Shown here: positions 44,429 to 52,449 of the stretch, one piece after another
Layout of the letters: the number at the start of each line of letters is the position of its first letter
Numbering within the stretch: the first letter of the stretch is position 1
Origin: Novosphingobium guangzhouense
GTDB lineage: Bacteria; Pseudomonadota; Alphaproteobacteria; Sphingomonadales; Sphingomonadaceae
NCBI RefSeq assembly: GCF_002896965.1
Contig: NZ_LYMM01000021.1
Location: forward strand, 62,001 to 126,000
Direction of reading: 5' to 3'
Length of the DNA: 64,000 bases
Made by a program: the position numbers and the translations under genes
Notes under the pieces: generated by a model
What the model saw: only the letters and a program-made list of their open reading frames with translations
Database searches by the model: none
What the model was told of the DNA's origin: nothing

Positions 44429-45115
44429 TCAGCTATCGACCGGCGCCATAAGCAGGTCGCGCAGCGCGTCGAGGCTGGGCAGGACCAGCGCGCCCGCCGC
44501 GGCCATCTCGTCTGTCGCGGGCAACAGGTCCGGCACCATGACGGTGGGGATTCCGGCCGATGTGGCGGAAAGTACGCCCGCGTAGCTGTCCTCCACCGCC
44601 AGGCAGTGCGCCGGATCGATGCCCAGGCGGCTGGCGGCCAGCAGGTAGGGTTCGGGGCTGGGCTTGGGCTCGATAACGTCGCTGCGGGTGACGATGACGT
44701 CGAAGTAGTCGATCAGCCCGGCCTTCTCCAGCCGCCGCTCTGCCAGTCCGCCGTTAGTCGAGGTGCACAGCGCCATGGGAATGCCCGAGGCGCGGAAATG
44801 CTCAAGGATCAGCACCGCGCCGGGGCGCAGTTCGACGCCCCGGTCCAGCATGGCCATGAACAGCGCGTCGGCCTCGTCGTAGAAGCGGGCCAGCGGGAAT
44901 TCGGGGCCGAGCCGTTCGGCAAGCATCTTTTCGTTAAGGTCGCGGCTGATGCCCACCATCGCATCGAGCACGTCTTCCCCCAGCGGCCAGCCGATCGCCT
45001 CGGCCGTCAGCGCATAGCTGCGGTGATGCGCGGCTTCGGTGGCGATGAGGGTGCCGTCCATGTCGAAGATGGCGGCCCTGACGGGATCGGGGATGGAATT
45101 GGGAATGGTGGCCAT
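44429..45115 (-). CDS. HAD-family phosphatase/phosphomutase
   Basis: A 228-residue haloacid-dehalogenase superfamily enzyme. Motif I is FDMDGTLIATE with the nucleophile and acid Asp residues; motif II is ALCTSTN; motif III/IV is EPKPSPEPYLLAASRLG followed by AVEDSYAGVLSA. A helical cap domain sits between motifs I and II. It is of the beta-phosphoglucomutase/phosphoglycolate phosphatase subgroup; substrate not predictable. It is convergent with maiA (3-bp gap) and lies upstream in position of, but separate from, the ast genes. Confidence 0.85.
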   Translation of the reverse strand: MATIPNSIPDPVRAAIFDMDGTLIATEAAHHRSYALTAEAIGWPLGEDVLDAMVGISRDLNEKMLAERLGPEFPLARFYDEADALFMAMLDRGVELRPGAVLILEHFRASGIPMALCTSTNGGLAERRLEKAGLIDYFDVIVTRSDVIEPKPSPEPYLLAASRLGIDPAHCLAVEDSYAGVLSATSAGIPTVMVPDLLPATDEMAAAGALVLPSLDALRDLLMAPVDS

Positions 45116-45194
45116 GTTCTCACTATGGCGATGCTGCGCGCAGGTGCCATTGCAAAGAGCGGAACGCTGCGCAGCTTTTGCGCAAGTTGCCGCC

Positions 45195-46460
45195 TTATCC
45201 CGCCAGCTCGTCCAGCCCCAGTTCCGCGCAGAGGGCAGAGCGTGCCTCGACGCAGGCGGCCCATAGCGCCGGGCTCGACAAGTCCTCCACCGCTATCCGT
45301 TCCGGCCAGAGCCGCGCGACCAGCGCCTCGATCCGGTCCAGCTTTTCGGGGCTGGCGATGAAGCGCGGATCGACCGTTGCGGGGTCTGCCACCACGCGAA
45401 GGCGCAGGCACGCGGGGCCACCGCCGTTTGCCATGCTTTCGCGCAGGTCATGCACGAAGAGATGGCGGATGGGCCCCCCATTATGGCCGGTTCCGGCGAC
45501 GTGCGCCTCCAGCCAGCGCCAGACCGAAGGCGTTTCGCGCGCCTCGCCGGGAAGAACCAGCGCGGATTCCCCGGAAGGCAGCGTCACCAACTGGGCGTTG
45601 AACAAGTAGGACGTGATCGCGTCCGACAGGCTGACCTCGGCAGCGGGAACCTCGACGATCTCGATCTCGGGCAGCTTCTCGCGCAGCTGTGCATAGAGCG
45701 CATCGCGGTCGGCGAAGGCGAGTTCGTGAGTGAACAGCACCCGTTCGTTGGCCACGGCGACGACATCGTTGTGGAACGCCCCCGCCGCGATCGCCGCGTC
45801 CGACTGGCGCGCGAAGATGGTGCGCGCCGGGTCAAGGCCGTGGATGCGGGCTACGGCTTCGGACGCCTCGCGGTGCTGGCGGGCGGGGTAGGGGCCTCCG
45901 GTCACGCCATAGACGAACACCTCGACCCCCGGCGCATCATGGTCCGCGCAGAGCCGCATGTGGTTGGCCGCGCCTTCATCTCCGAAGGGCGCGGGGACCG
46001 GCGGGTGCACGGCGAAGTGCGCTTCGTTCGCGAAGGCGATCCGCAGCTGCGCCAGCGTTTCGCGCCATTCGTGGCTGCGGTGCGGCATCGTCACGAGGTT
46101 GGCGACGGTCAGGTGGCAGCGCCCGTCCGCCGTGTCCGCGCCGGGCGATACGGTGGCCGCGTTCGCCGCCCACATCGAGGAGGCCGACAGAGCATTGGCG
46201 CGCAGCGTGTCGCTTGCGGCTTCGACCGAGGTGCCCAGCTGGCCCAGCCACTCCGCATCCGGGCGGCGCTGCGGCAGGAAGAAGCCCTGCGCCAGCCCAC
46301 GCTGCAGATTGGCGCGCATCTTCGCCAGCCCCTGCAACGCGGCGGCGCGTGGGGCGGAAACCTTGCCGAAATTCCTGGTCGAGGCGAGGTTGCCGAGGCT
46401 CAGCCCCGCGTAATTGTGGCTGGGGCCGACGATGCCGTCGAAATTGATCTCTGTGCGCAT
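45195..46460 (-). CDS. astB: N-succinylarginine dihydrolase
   Basis: Second enzyme of the arginine succinyltransferase pathway; converts N2-succinylarginine to succinylornithine, CO2 and two NH3. It starts EINFDGIVGPSHNYAGLS, the family signature. Catalytic residues are visible: His in FHNDVVAVANERVLF and Cys in ANGGGPACLRLRV. 421 residues. It is the last gene of the DUF1338-astD-M20-astA-astB unit, 60 bp after astA. Confidence 0.95.
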   Translation of the reverse strand: MRTEINFDGIVGPSHNYAGLSLGNLASTRNFGKVSAPRAAALQGLAKMRANLQRGLAQGFFLPQRRPDAEWLGQLGTSVEAASDTLRANALSASSMWAANAATVSPGADTADGRCHLTVANLVTMPHRSHEWRETLAQLRIAFANEAHFAVHPPVPAPFGDEGAANHMRLCADHDAPGVEVFVYGVTGGPYPARQHREASEAVARIHGLDPARTIFARQSDAAIAAGAFHNDVVAVANERVLFTHELAFADRDALYAQLREKLPEIEIVEVPAAEVSLSDAITSYLFNAQLVTLPSGESALVLPGEARETPSVWRWLEAHVAGTGHNGGPIRHLFVHDLRESMANGGGPACLRLRVVADPATVDPRFIASPEKLDRIEALVARLWPERIAVEDLSSPALWAACVEARSALCAELGLDELAG

Positions 46461-46520
46461 GGGATGGAACCTAGCGTTAGGGGGCAGGGCAGGACAGTGG
46501 TTTCGAGGGGGCTTGCCCGG

Positions 46521-47531
46521 TCACGCCGGAGCGACCGTAACGGTATCCCCCACGCCGACGCCCAGCAGCGCGGCCGCCGCTTCGTCCAGCGTGCCGTGCT
46601 GATCCACGCTGCCAAGGCAGGCGCGGAAATCGGCCAGCCTGCCGGTGGCGACAAGGTGAGTCTGCTCGCCCTGCGCAGGGGGCGCCAGCGCCGATATTTG
46701 CACCGTCCGGGCCTGCTTCACGGTGCGGATCTGGTCGGTTTTCGCGATCATCGTCGGGCCGCCGTCGAAGATATCGATGTAGTTCTGGAAGGCAAAACCT
46801 TCGCTTTCCAGCATCCGCATCGCCGGGCGGCCGGAATAGTGCGGCTGGCCCATCACCTGCCGCGCCGCTTCGGACAGCAGGGCGGTGTAGATCGGGTGCT
46901 TGGGCATCAGGTCGGCGATGAACTGGTTGCCGTGCGTAGCGTTGAATTCGTCGGCGTCGCGGAAACTCATGTCGAAGAAGCGCCCGGCAAGGCCGTCCCA
47001 GAACGGCGAATTGCCTGCATCGTCGATGGCGCCGCGCAATTCGGCCAGCATGGTTTCGCCAAAGCGTTCGCGGTGCATGGCCACGAACAGGTAGCGGCTG
47101 CGTGCCAGCAGCTTGCCCACGCCCGCCGATCGCTCGGTAGCATCAAGGTAGAGCCCGCCCACTTCGCTGGCGCCGTCCAGATCAGTGGAAAGCGTCAGCA
47201 TCTCTGCACGGAAGGTGCGGTCCAGTTCCTTGGAATGCTGGGTGATGCGGCCGATGCGATAGGAATAGAACGGCAGTTCGGTGCCGACTTGCGAGAACGC
47301 CTGGCAGGTGCCGCGCACTTTGCCGGTTTCGGTGTCTTCGAGGATGAAGGCGAACAGGTCGTTGGCGATCTGCCCGTCGTCCCTCGCGAAGCACTTCGCC
47401 GCGCGCTCCAGCTTGCCCTTCAGGGTCGGCTTGTCGGGCGGCAGGTTGGTGAAGCCGCCGCCGGTGCCCTTGGCCATGCGGTAGAGTGCCTCAAGATCGC
47501 CTTCGCGGGCGGTGCGCAACAGGAACGTCAC
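46521..47531 (-). CDS. astA: Arginine N-succinyltransferase
   Basis: First enzyme of the pathway; transfers succinyl from succinyl-CoA to the arginine alpha-amino group. A GNAT-related fold of 336 residues with FLLRTAREGDLEALYRMA at the N-terminus and conserved blocks GGGFTNLPPD and GLYLDATERSAGVGKLLARS. The start is a GTG that overlaps the M20 gene's stop (GTGA). Only one astA is present, unlike the duplicated aruF/aruG of pseudomonads. Confidence 0.95.
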   Translation of the reverse strand: MTFLLRTAREGDLEALYRMAKGTGGGFTNLPPDKPTLKGKLERAAKCFARDDGQIANDLFAFILEDTETGKVRGTCQAFSQVGTELPFYSYRIGRITQHSKELDRTFRAEMLTLSTDLDGASEVGGLYLDATERSAGVGKLLARSRYLFVAMHRERFGETMLAELRGAIDDAGNSPFWDGLAGRFFDMSFRDADEFNATHGNQFIADLMPKHPIYTALLSEAARQVMGQPHYSGRPAMRMLESEGFAFQNYIDIFDGGPTMIAKTDQIRTVKQARTVQISALAPPAQGEQTHLVATGRLADFRACLGSVDQHGTLDEAAAALLGVGVGDTVTVAPA

Positions 47532-48733
47532 AGGTGCAATCCTCCCCGGTCGAGGCGATGCATCACAAGCGCCGTAAGGCGGGCGCGGGCGTCTAGCGAA
47601 CTGGCGATCATGAACTCCTGCGGTGAATGGATAGAGCCCCCCAGCGCGCCCATCGTGTCCAGCACGGGAACGCCGCAAGCAGCGATGTTGTTGCCGTCGC
47701 ACACCCCGCCGGTGTCCTGCCAGCGCATAGGCTGGCCCAGATCGGCAGCGGCCTTGCTGACGAGGCCGAACAACGCCTCGGTCCGTGGGGTGATCGGCTT
47801 GGGCGGGCGCGATACATGGCCGTGAAGGTGGATATGCACGTCATGCGCGGCGCTGACCTGCGCCACTGCTTCATCGACCAGCACGCGGGCGATCTGCGCC
47901 AGTTCGGGCGAGCGGGGGCGCAAGTTGAAGTGCAGGATCGCAAGGTCGGGCACGGTGTTGTTGGGGGCGCCGCCCTCGATCCGGGCGGGGTTGATCGTCA
48001 ATCCGTCACGGATACCCGCGGCAAGGCGCAGCGCAAGGTCGCTGGCGGCAAGCAGGGCATTGCGCCCATCCTGCGGGTTGCGTCCGGCATGGGCGGAGCG
48101 GCCGGTAACCACGGCGGCGTAATTGCCCGAACCGGGCCGCGCGCGGGCCATCGATCCATCGGGCAGGCCGGGTTCATAAGTCAGCGCCGCCAGCTTGCCT
48201 TGCGCCAGTTGTGCGATCAGCGCGGCGGAGGACAGCGAACCCGTTTCCTCGTCGCTGTTGATCAGCACGTCGTAACCCAGCATCGGCATGCCCCGTTCAA
48301 AGGCTGAGAGGCCCGCAAGCATCAGCGCAAGGCCGCCCTTCATGTCGGCGGTGCCGGGACCGTTCACGGTGTCCGCGTCCAGCCAGGTGCAGGTCTGGAA
48401 GGGATGATCGTGCGGGTAGACGGTGTCCATGTGCCCGGTCAGAATGACCCGGTGCTCGGCCTCGGGCCGGACGGAGAGGACAAGGTGGCGGCCGTGGCCG
48501 ACTTCGCGCAGCTGGCCCTTGCCGTCCACTTTCTCGACCGGCGCGGGATCGACGAGGCGCACTTCGCCCGGCAGCGCGGCAAAGGCGTGGGCCAGCCGGT
48601 CGGCCATCGCGGCAAGCCCATCGAGGTTGCCGGTGCCGCTGTTGATCGCGGCCCAGTCCAGCGTGCGGTCAAGGATCGGCGCGCGCTCTACGGGGTCGAG
48701 CAGGTCCAGTTCCTCGCCCGTCAGCGCGCTCAT
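47528..48733 (-). CDS. M20-family hydrolase in the ast operon
   Basis: A 401-residue dizinc peptidase/deacylase of the M20 family. Ligand motifs: ILTGHMDTVYP, GTADMKGG, NSDEETGS, and the late His in GGSIHSPQEF. The dimerisation-domain block GGAPNNTVP is present. It overlaps astD upstream and astA downstream by 4 bp each, so it belongs to arginine catabolism. The standard last enzyme AstE (succinylglutamate desuccinylase, M14 family) is not seen; the related DapE removes succinate from an amino acid, so this enzyme may do the AstE step. That function is inferred. Confidence 0.8.
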   Translation of the reverse strand: MSALTGEELDLLDPVERAPILDRTLDWAAINSGTGNLDGLAAMADRLAHAFAALPGEVRLVDPAPVEKVDGKGQLREVGHGRHLVLSVRPEAEHRVILTGHMDTVYPHDHPFQTCTWLDADTVNGPGTADMKGGLALMLAGLSAFERGMPMLGYDVLINSDEETGSLSSAALIAQLAQGKLAALTYEPGLPDGSMARARPGSGNYAAVVTGRSAHAGRNPQDGRNALLAASDLALRLAAGIRDGLTINPARIEGGAPNNTVPDLAILHFNLRPRSPELAQIARVLVDEAVAQVSAAHDVHIHLHGHVSRPPKPITPRTEALFGLVSKAAADLGQPMRWQDTGGVCDGNNIAACGVPVLDTMGALGGSIHSPQEFMIASSLDARARLTALVMHRLDRGGLHL

Positions 48734-50154
48734 GGTCTGATCTTGCCGTTCAGCGCGCCTGCGTTGCCGCCCGCGTCGGCGGCTTCGAAGCTGGCGATCG
48801 GGTAGGCGCAGTAATCCGCGGCGTAGTAGGCGCTGGGCCGGTGGTTGCCGCTTTCGCCAAGCCCACCGAAGGGCATCGATCCCGCCGCGCCGGTGGTCGG
48901 CCGATTGCGGTTGACCACGCCAGCCCGGCACTCGACAAGGAAGCGCTGCCACAGGACATCGTCAGCGCTGATCAGCCCGGCGGAAAGGCCGAAGCGGGTG
49001 TTGTTCGCAGCTTCGATCGCTGCGTCGAAGTCCGGCACGCGGCTGACTTGCAGGACGGGGGCGAAGATTTCCTCGTCCGGCACGAACACGCCGGTCACGT
49101 CGAGAATGCCGGGGGTGACGAAGGCGGCGGAGCGGCCCTCGATCCCGGTGAAGGGCCGGATTACCCTTGCGCCGCTTGTAACAAGTCCGTCGAAGCGGGC
49201 CTTTGCGGCGGCAGCGGCGGCATCGGAGATCAGCGGACCGAACCACGGCTCGGGCGTCTCGTCCCAGGCGCCGATGACGATGCGGTCTGCCAGCGCGGCC
49301 ACGGCATCGACCAGCGCGGAGCCGAAGGCGTTGTCCGGCACGATCAGGCGCCGCGCGCAGGAACAGCGCTGGCCGGTGGTGATGAAGGCCGATTGCACGA
49401 CGACAGAGGCGGCTTCCTGGATATCGTCCGCATCCCATGCGACCAGCGGATTGTTGCCACCCAGCTCCAGCGCCAGGATCACGTCGGGCCGGTCTGCAAA
49501 GACGCGGCGGAAATGTGCGCCCGCTCCTGCAGAGCCGGTGAACAGCAGGCCGTCGACCCGCCCGGCAACCAGCGCTTCGCCGGTTTCGCGCGCCCCCTGT
49601 ATGCACTGGAAGACGTGCGGATGATCCGCCAGCGCCTCGGCCCAGCACTCGGCCATCAGCGCACCGGTGGCAGGCGTCATCTCGGACGGCTTGAAGACGA
49701 CCGTGTTGCCCGCAAGCAGGGCGGGGATGATGTGGCCGTTGGGCAGGTGGCCGGGAAAGTTGAACGGCCCCAGCACCGCCATGACGCCATGCGGGCGGTG
49801 GCGCAGCACCGCCTGCCCGAACGGCATGTCGGTGCGCTTTTCGCCCGCGCGCTCGGCCTGTGCCCGGATCGAGATGTCGACCTTGCCGATCATCGAGGCG
49901 ACTTCGCTGCGGGTTTCCCACAGCGGCTTGCCGGTTTCGCGCGCGATGGTTTCTGCCAGCGCGTCCTTGCGGGCCTCAAGCGCCTGCTTGTAGCGCTGCA
50001 CCGCCTCTACGCGTTGCTGCGTGCCTTGTGCGGCCCAGCCGGCAAACGCCTTGCGCGCCCGCATCAGCGCGGCGGAAACGTCATGGGTATCAGCGACTTG
50101 CCCTTCCCAGACAAGCGTGCCGTCGGCGGGATTGAAGGATTGCAGCGTGGTCAT
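48730..50154 (-). CDS. astD: N-succinylglutamate 5-semialdehyde dehydrogenase
   Basis: NAD-dependent aldehyde dehydrogenase, fourth step of the pathway, forming N-succinylglutamate. The catalytic Cys is in GQRCSCARRL and the general-base Glu in ALELGGNNP. The substrate-specific blocks (GVMAVLGPFNFPGHLPNGH) are those of AstD. 474 residues, slightly shorter than the 485-492 usual. It overlaps its neighbours on both sides by 4 bp (ATGA). Confidence 0.94.
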   Translation of the reverse strand: MTTLQSFNPADGTLVWEGQVADTHDVSAALMRARKAFAGWAAQGTQQRVEAVQRYKQALEARKDALAETIARETGKPLWETRSEVASMIGKVDISIRAQAERAGEKRTDMPFGQAVLRHRPHGVMAVLGPFNFPGHLPNGHIIPALLAGNTVVFKPSEMTPATGALMAECWAEALADHPHVFQCIQGARETGEALVAGRVDGLLFTGSAGAGAHFRRVFADRPDVILALELGGNNPLVAWDADDIQEAASVVVQSAFITTGQRCSCARRLIVPDNAFGSALVDAVAALADRIVIGAWDETPEPWFGPLISDAAAAAAKARFDGLVTSGARVIRPFTGIEGRSAAFVTPGILDVTGVFVPDEEIFAPVLQVSRVPDFDAAIEAANNTRFGLSAGLISADDVLWQRFLVECRAGVVNRNRPTTGAAGSMPFGGLGESGNHRPSAYYAADYCAYPIASFEAADAGGNAGALNGKIRP

Positions 50155-51185
50155 GTCTGTTCTCTCGTCACGGCGAAGATGCCGGTCGCGTTGCCGCTGT
50201 CGAACGTCAGGTCGATGAGGCCGGTTTCGGGATCGATATCGCGCGAAATGAACTCGTAGAACGACCCCGGCACGTCGCGCGTCAATTCGGTGCCGTCAGG
50301 CAGGCGGAACGGGCGGACGACCTTGTCGGCCAGGATCGCGGTCTGCCGCACGCGGCCGTTGCGGGATATCTCTACAGCGGGCTTCAGGGGGTAACCCTCT
50401 GTTTTCAAATCCTGTGCGTGGGCTTCTACATCGGGCACGCGGGTGGTCGCGTGGTTGAAGGCATTGCCTTCGGTGGCGATCCAGGCGCCTTCCTTGCTGT
50501 GTTCCAGCAGGGCCTCATAATCCGCAAGGGCAGGTGCAGGGTGGCGCCGGGTGAATGCGGCAAGAGCGCCGCGAAGGATGGTGACGCCGTCCGCGATGCT
50601 GCATTCGCCGCTCTTCGCAAGCGCATCCAGCGCGGCCTGCTCGACCGGGCCGATCGGATCGCTCGAACTCCGGAAAATGGCGGCGGCCGCGGCCTGCGCG
50701 GGTTCCGGCAGCTGGGACACGTGCAGCTCTGACACGAAGAACTGCGGCACGCTGGCGGGCAGGTCCACCTGCACATAGGCGCGCCCGGTCATGGTCAGCG
50801 CGGGCAGCGGGTAAAGCCCGCGCACTTCGTAGCCGAGCGGGGCCAGGAACCGGCCGAAACCTTCATGGCCCGAAGGCAATGCGCCGGTTTCCCCGTCGAT
50901 GGTGCGCAAGGCGCCATGGTCGAACACGATCGGCTCGCCAGAGGCGCGCATCCGCTGGACGTAGCGCGCGGCAGTGGGCACGCGGTCCAGCAGGTCGACG
51001 AACAGCGCAGCGTTCAGCGCCATCGACACTTGCGCGCGGCTGGCGCGATCGCCCGTGCCGGCCAGCTTCGGGTCGATTTCCAAGGTGTCGAGCGCCCACT
51101 GCCCCTTGTCCGCGCCGATGATCGGCACCAGCAGGGCGTGCAGCGTTGCAAGGTCAGGCGAGGCGTCATGCGCGGCAGAAGCCAT
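50151..51185 (-). CDS. DUF1338 (HglS-like) Fe(II) oxygenase
   Basis: A 344-residue protein of the DUF1338 family, whose known member HglS is a 2-oxoadipate dioxygenase/decarboxylase in lysine catabolism. The metal ligands can be placed: His in FDHGALRT with the essential Arg four residues on, His in FNHATTRVPDV, and Glu in SFYEFISRD. ATG 51185 was preferred over the TTG one codon earlier. It is the first gene of the ast unit and overlaps astD by 4 bp, which is an unexpected place for a 2-oxoacid oxygenase. Confidence 0.85.
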   Translation of the reverse strand: MASAAHDASPDLATLHALLVPIIGADKGQWALDTLEIDPKLAGTGDRASRAQVSMALNAALFVDLLDRVPTAARYVQRMRASGEPIVFDHGALRTIDGETGALPSGHEGFGRFLAPLGYEVRGLYPLPALTMTGRAYVQVDLPASVPQFFVSELHVSQLPEPAQAAAAAIFRSSSDPIGPVEQAALDALAKSGECSIADGVTILRGALAAFTRRHPAPALADYEALLEHSKEGAWIATEGNAFNHATTRVPDVEAHAQDLKTEGYPLKPAVEISRNGRVRQTAILADKVVRPFRLPDGTELTRDVPGSFYEFISRDIDPETGLIDLTFDSGNATGIFAVTREQT

Positions 51186-51232
51186 CAATCCCCCGTTGTT
51201 CGTTTATTGCGTGAAGCGGCAACATAGGAAAC

Positions 51233-51281
51233 CGCCTCAAGGAAGTCCATGCCGCGTCTGGGCGCGGGCTTCCTTGAGGCG
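51233..51281. repeat. Nested inverted repeat between DUF1338 and nitronate monooxygenase
   Basis: CGCCTCAAGGAAG (51233-51245) pairs perfectly with CTTCCTTGAGGCG (51269-51281). Inside it CCGCG (51252-51256) pairs with CGCGG (51263-51267). It lies in the leader of two divergent genes, so it could be an operator or, as RNA, a 5' structure on either transcript. Confidence 0.6.
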
Positions 51282-51345
51282 TTCTGCGGTGTAGGGTACT
51301 GACGCAAAACACAATCGAGGCGCTGACGGCCTCGAAGGAGCAGGT

Positions 51346-52395
51346 ATGACATTGATCGAAAGGCTGGGCCTTCGCCTGCCGCTGATCCAGGCACCGATGG
51401 CGGGAACCAGCACGCCGCTGCTGGCCGCGCAGGTATGCGAGGCCGGAGGGCTTGGTTCCATCGCGGTCGGGGCTACCGACGCTGCGGGTGCGCGTGCGAT
51501 GATCGCGCAACTGCGCGCGCTGACGGCGCGACCGTTCAACGTCAACCTCTTCGTCCATCCCACCCCGACGGCCGATCCGGTGCGGGAGGCGGGCTGGACC
51601 GACTGGCTGCGTTCCCTGTTCGTAGAGTTCGGGGCAGAGCCGCCGCAGGCCCTGCAATCGCCCTACACCAGCTTCCTTGATGACGCCGCGATGCTGGCGA
51701 TGCTGCTGGAAGAGGCGCCGCCGGTCGTCAGTTTCCATTTCGGCCTGCCGGGAGCCGACGCGATTGCGGCGCTGCGCGAACGCGGCGTGCTCTTGCTGGC
51801 CACCGCGACCAATCTGGAAGAGGCGCGCGCGGTGGAGGCGGCGGGGATCGACGCCGTGGTGGCGCAAGGTATCGAGGCCGGCGGGCATCGCGGCATGTTC
51901 GATCCCGCCGCGCCCGATCCGCAACTGGGCACGATGGTACTGACCCGGCTGCTGGCGCGCGAGGTGGCACTGCCGGTGATCGCGGCGGGGGGTATCATGG
52001 ACGGCGCCGGGATCGCCGCCGCGCTGGACCTTGGCGCGGTCGCGGCGCAGCTGGGCACGGCCTTCGTCGGCTGCCCGGAATCGGCGGCGGACGATGCCTA
52101 TCGTGCGGCGCTGGCAGGGCCGGGGGCATGGCACACCACGTTGACCTCACGCGTGTCGGGACGCCCGGCGCGGGCGCTGGCGAACCGTTTCACGGCGCTG
52201 GAATCGGATCTTGCGGTGCCCGACTATCCGATCGCCTATCACGCCGGAAAAGCGCTTAACGCGGCGGCCAAGGCGAAGGGAGAACACGGCTATGGCGCGC
52301 AATGGGCGGGGCAGGGCGCGCCGCTGGCAAGGGCGATGCCCGCCGCCGAACTTGTGGCGGTGCTGGAGCAGGAACTGGCCGCCGCGCGCGCCTGA
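51346..52395 (+). CDS. Nitronate monooxygenase
   Basis: FMN-dependent TIM-barrel enzyme (349 residues) of the 2-nitropropane dioxygenase family, which oxidises toxic alkyl nitronates such as propionate 3-nitronate. The barrel start is LPLIQAPMAGTSTP and the FMN phosphate site is PVIAAGGIMDGAGIAAALDLG. AQGIEAGGHRGMF carries the conserved catalytic His. AAGGAG lies 6 bp before the ATG. No functional link to the neighbouring ast or Entner-Doudoroff genes is evident. Confidence 0.9.
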   Translation: MTLIERLGLRLPLIQAPMAGTSTPLLAAQVCEAGGLGSIAVGATDAAGARAMIAQLRALTARPFNVNLFVHPTPTADPVREAGWTDWLRSLFVEFGAEPPQALQSPYTSFLDDAAMLAMLLEEAPPVVSFHFGLPGADAIAALRERGVLLLATATNLEEARAVEAAGIDAVVAQGIEAGGHRGMFDPAAPDPQLGTMVLTRLLAREVALPVIAAGGIMDGAGIAAALDLGAVAAQLGTAFVGCPESAADDAYRAALAGPGAWHTTLTSRVSGRPARALANRFTALESDLAVPDYPIAYHAGKALNAAAKAKGEHGYGAQWAGQGAPLARAMPAAELVAVLEQELAAARA

Positions 52396-52401
52396 ACCGG
52401 A

Positions 52402-52437
52402 ATTGCGGCCCCGGACCACCATGTCCGGGACCGCAAT
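52402..52437. repeat. REP-like palindrome, copy 2
   Basis: ATTGCGG (52402-52408) pairs with CCGCAAT (52431-52437). The full arms (14 bp) match with one mismatch, and both arms resemble copy 1 at 40536-40568 (shared TCCGGGACCGCAA). Like copy 1 it sits between convergent genes. Confidence 0.6.
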
Positions 52438-52449
52438 CCAATTCGTGCA

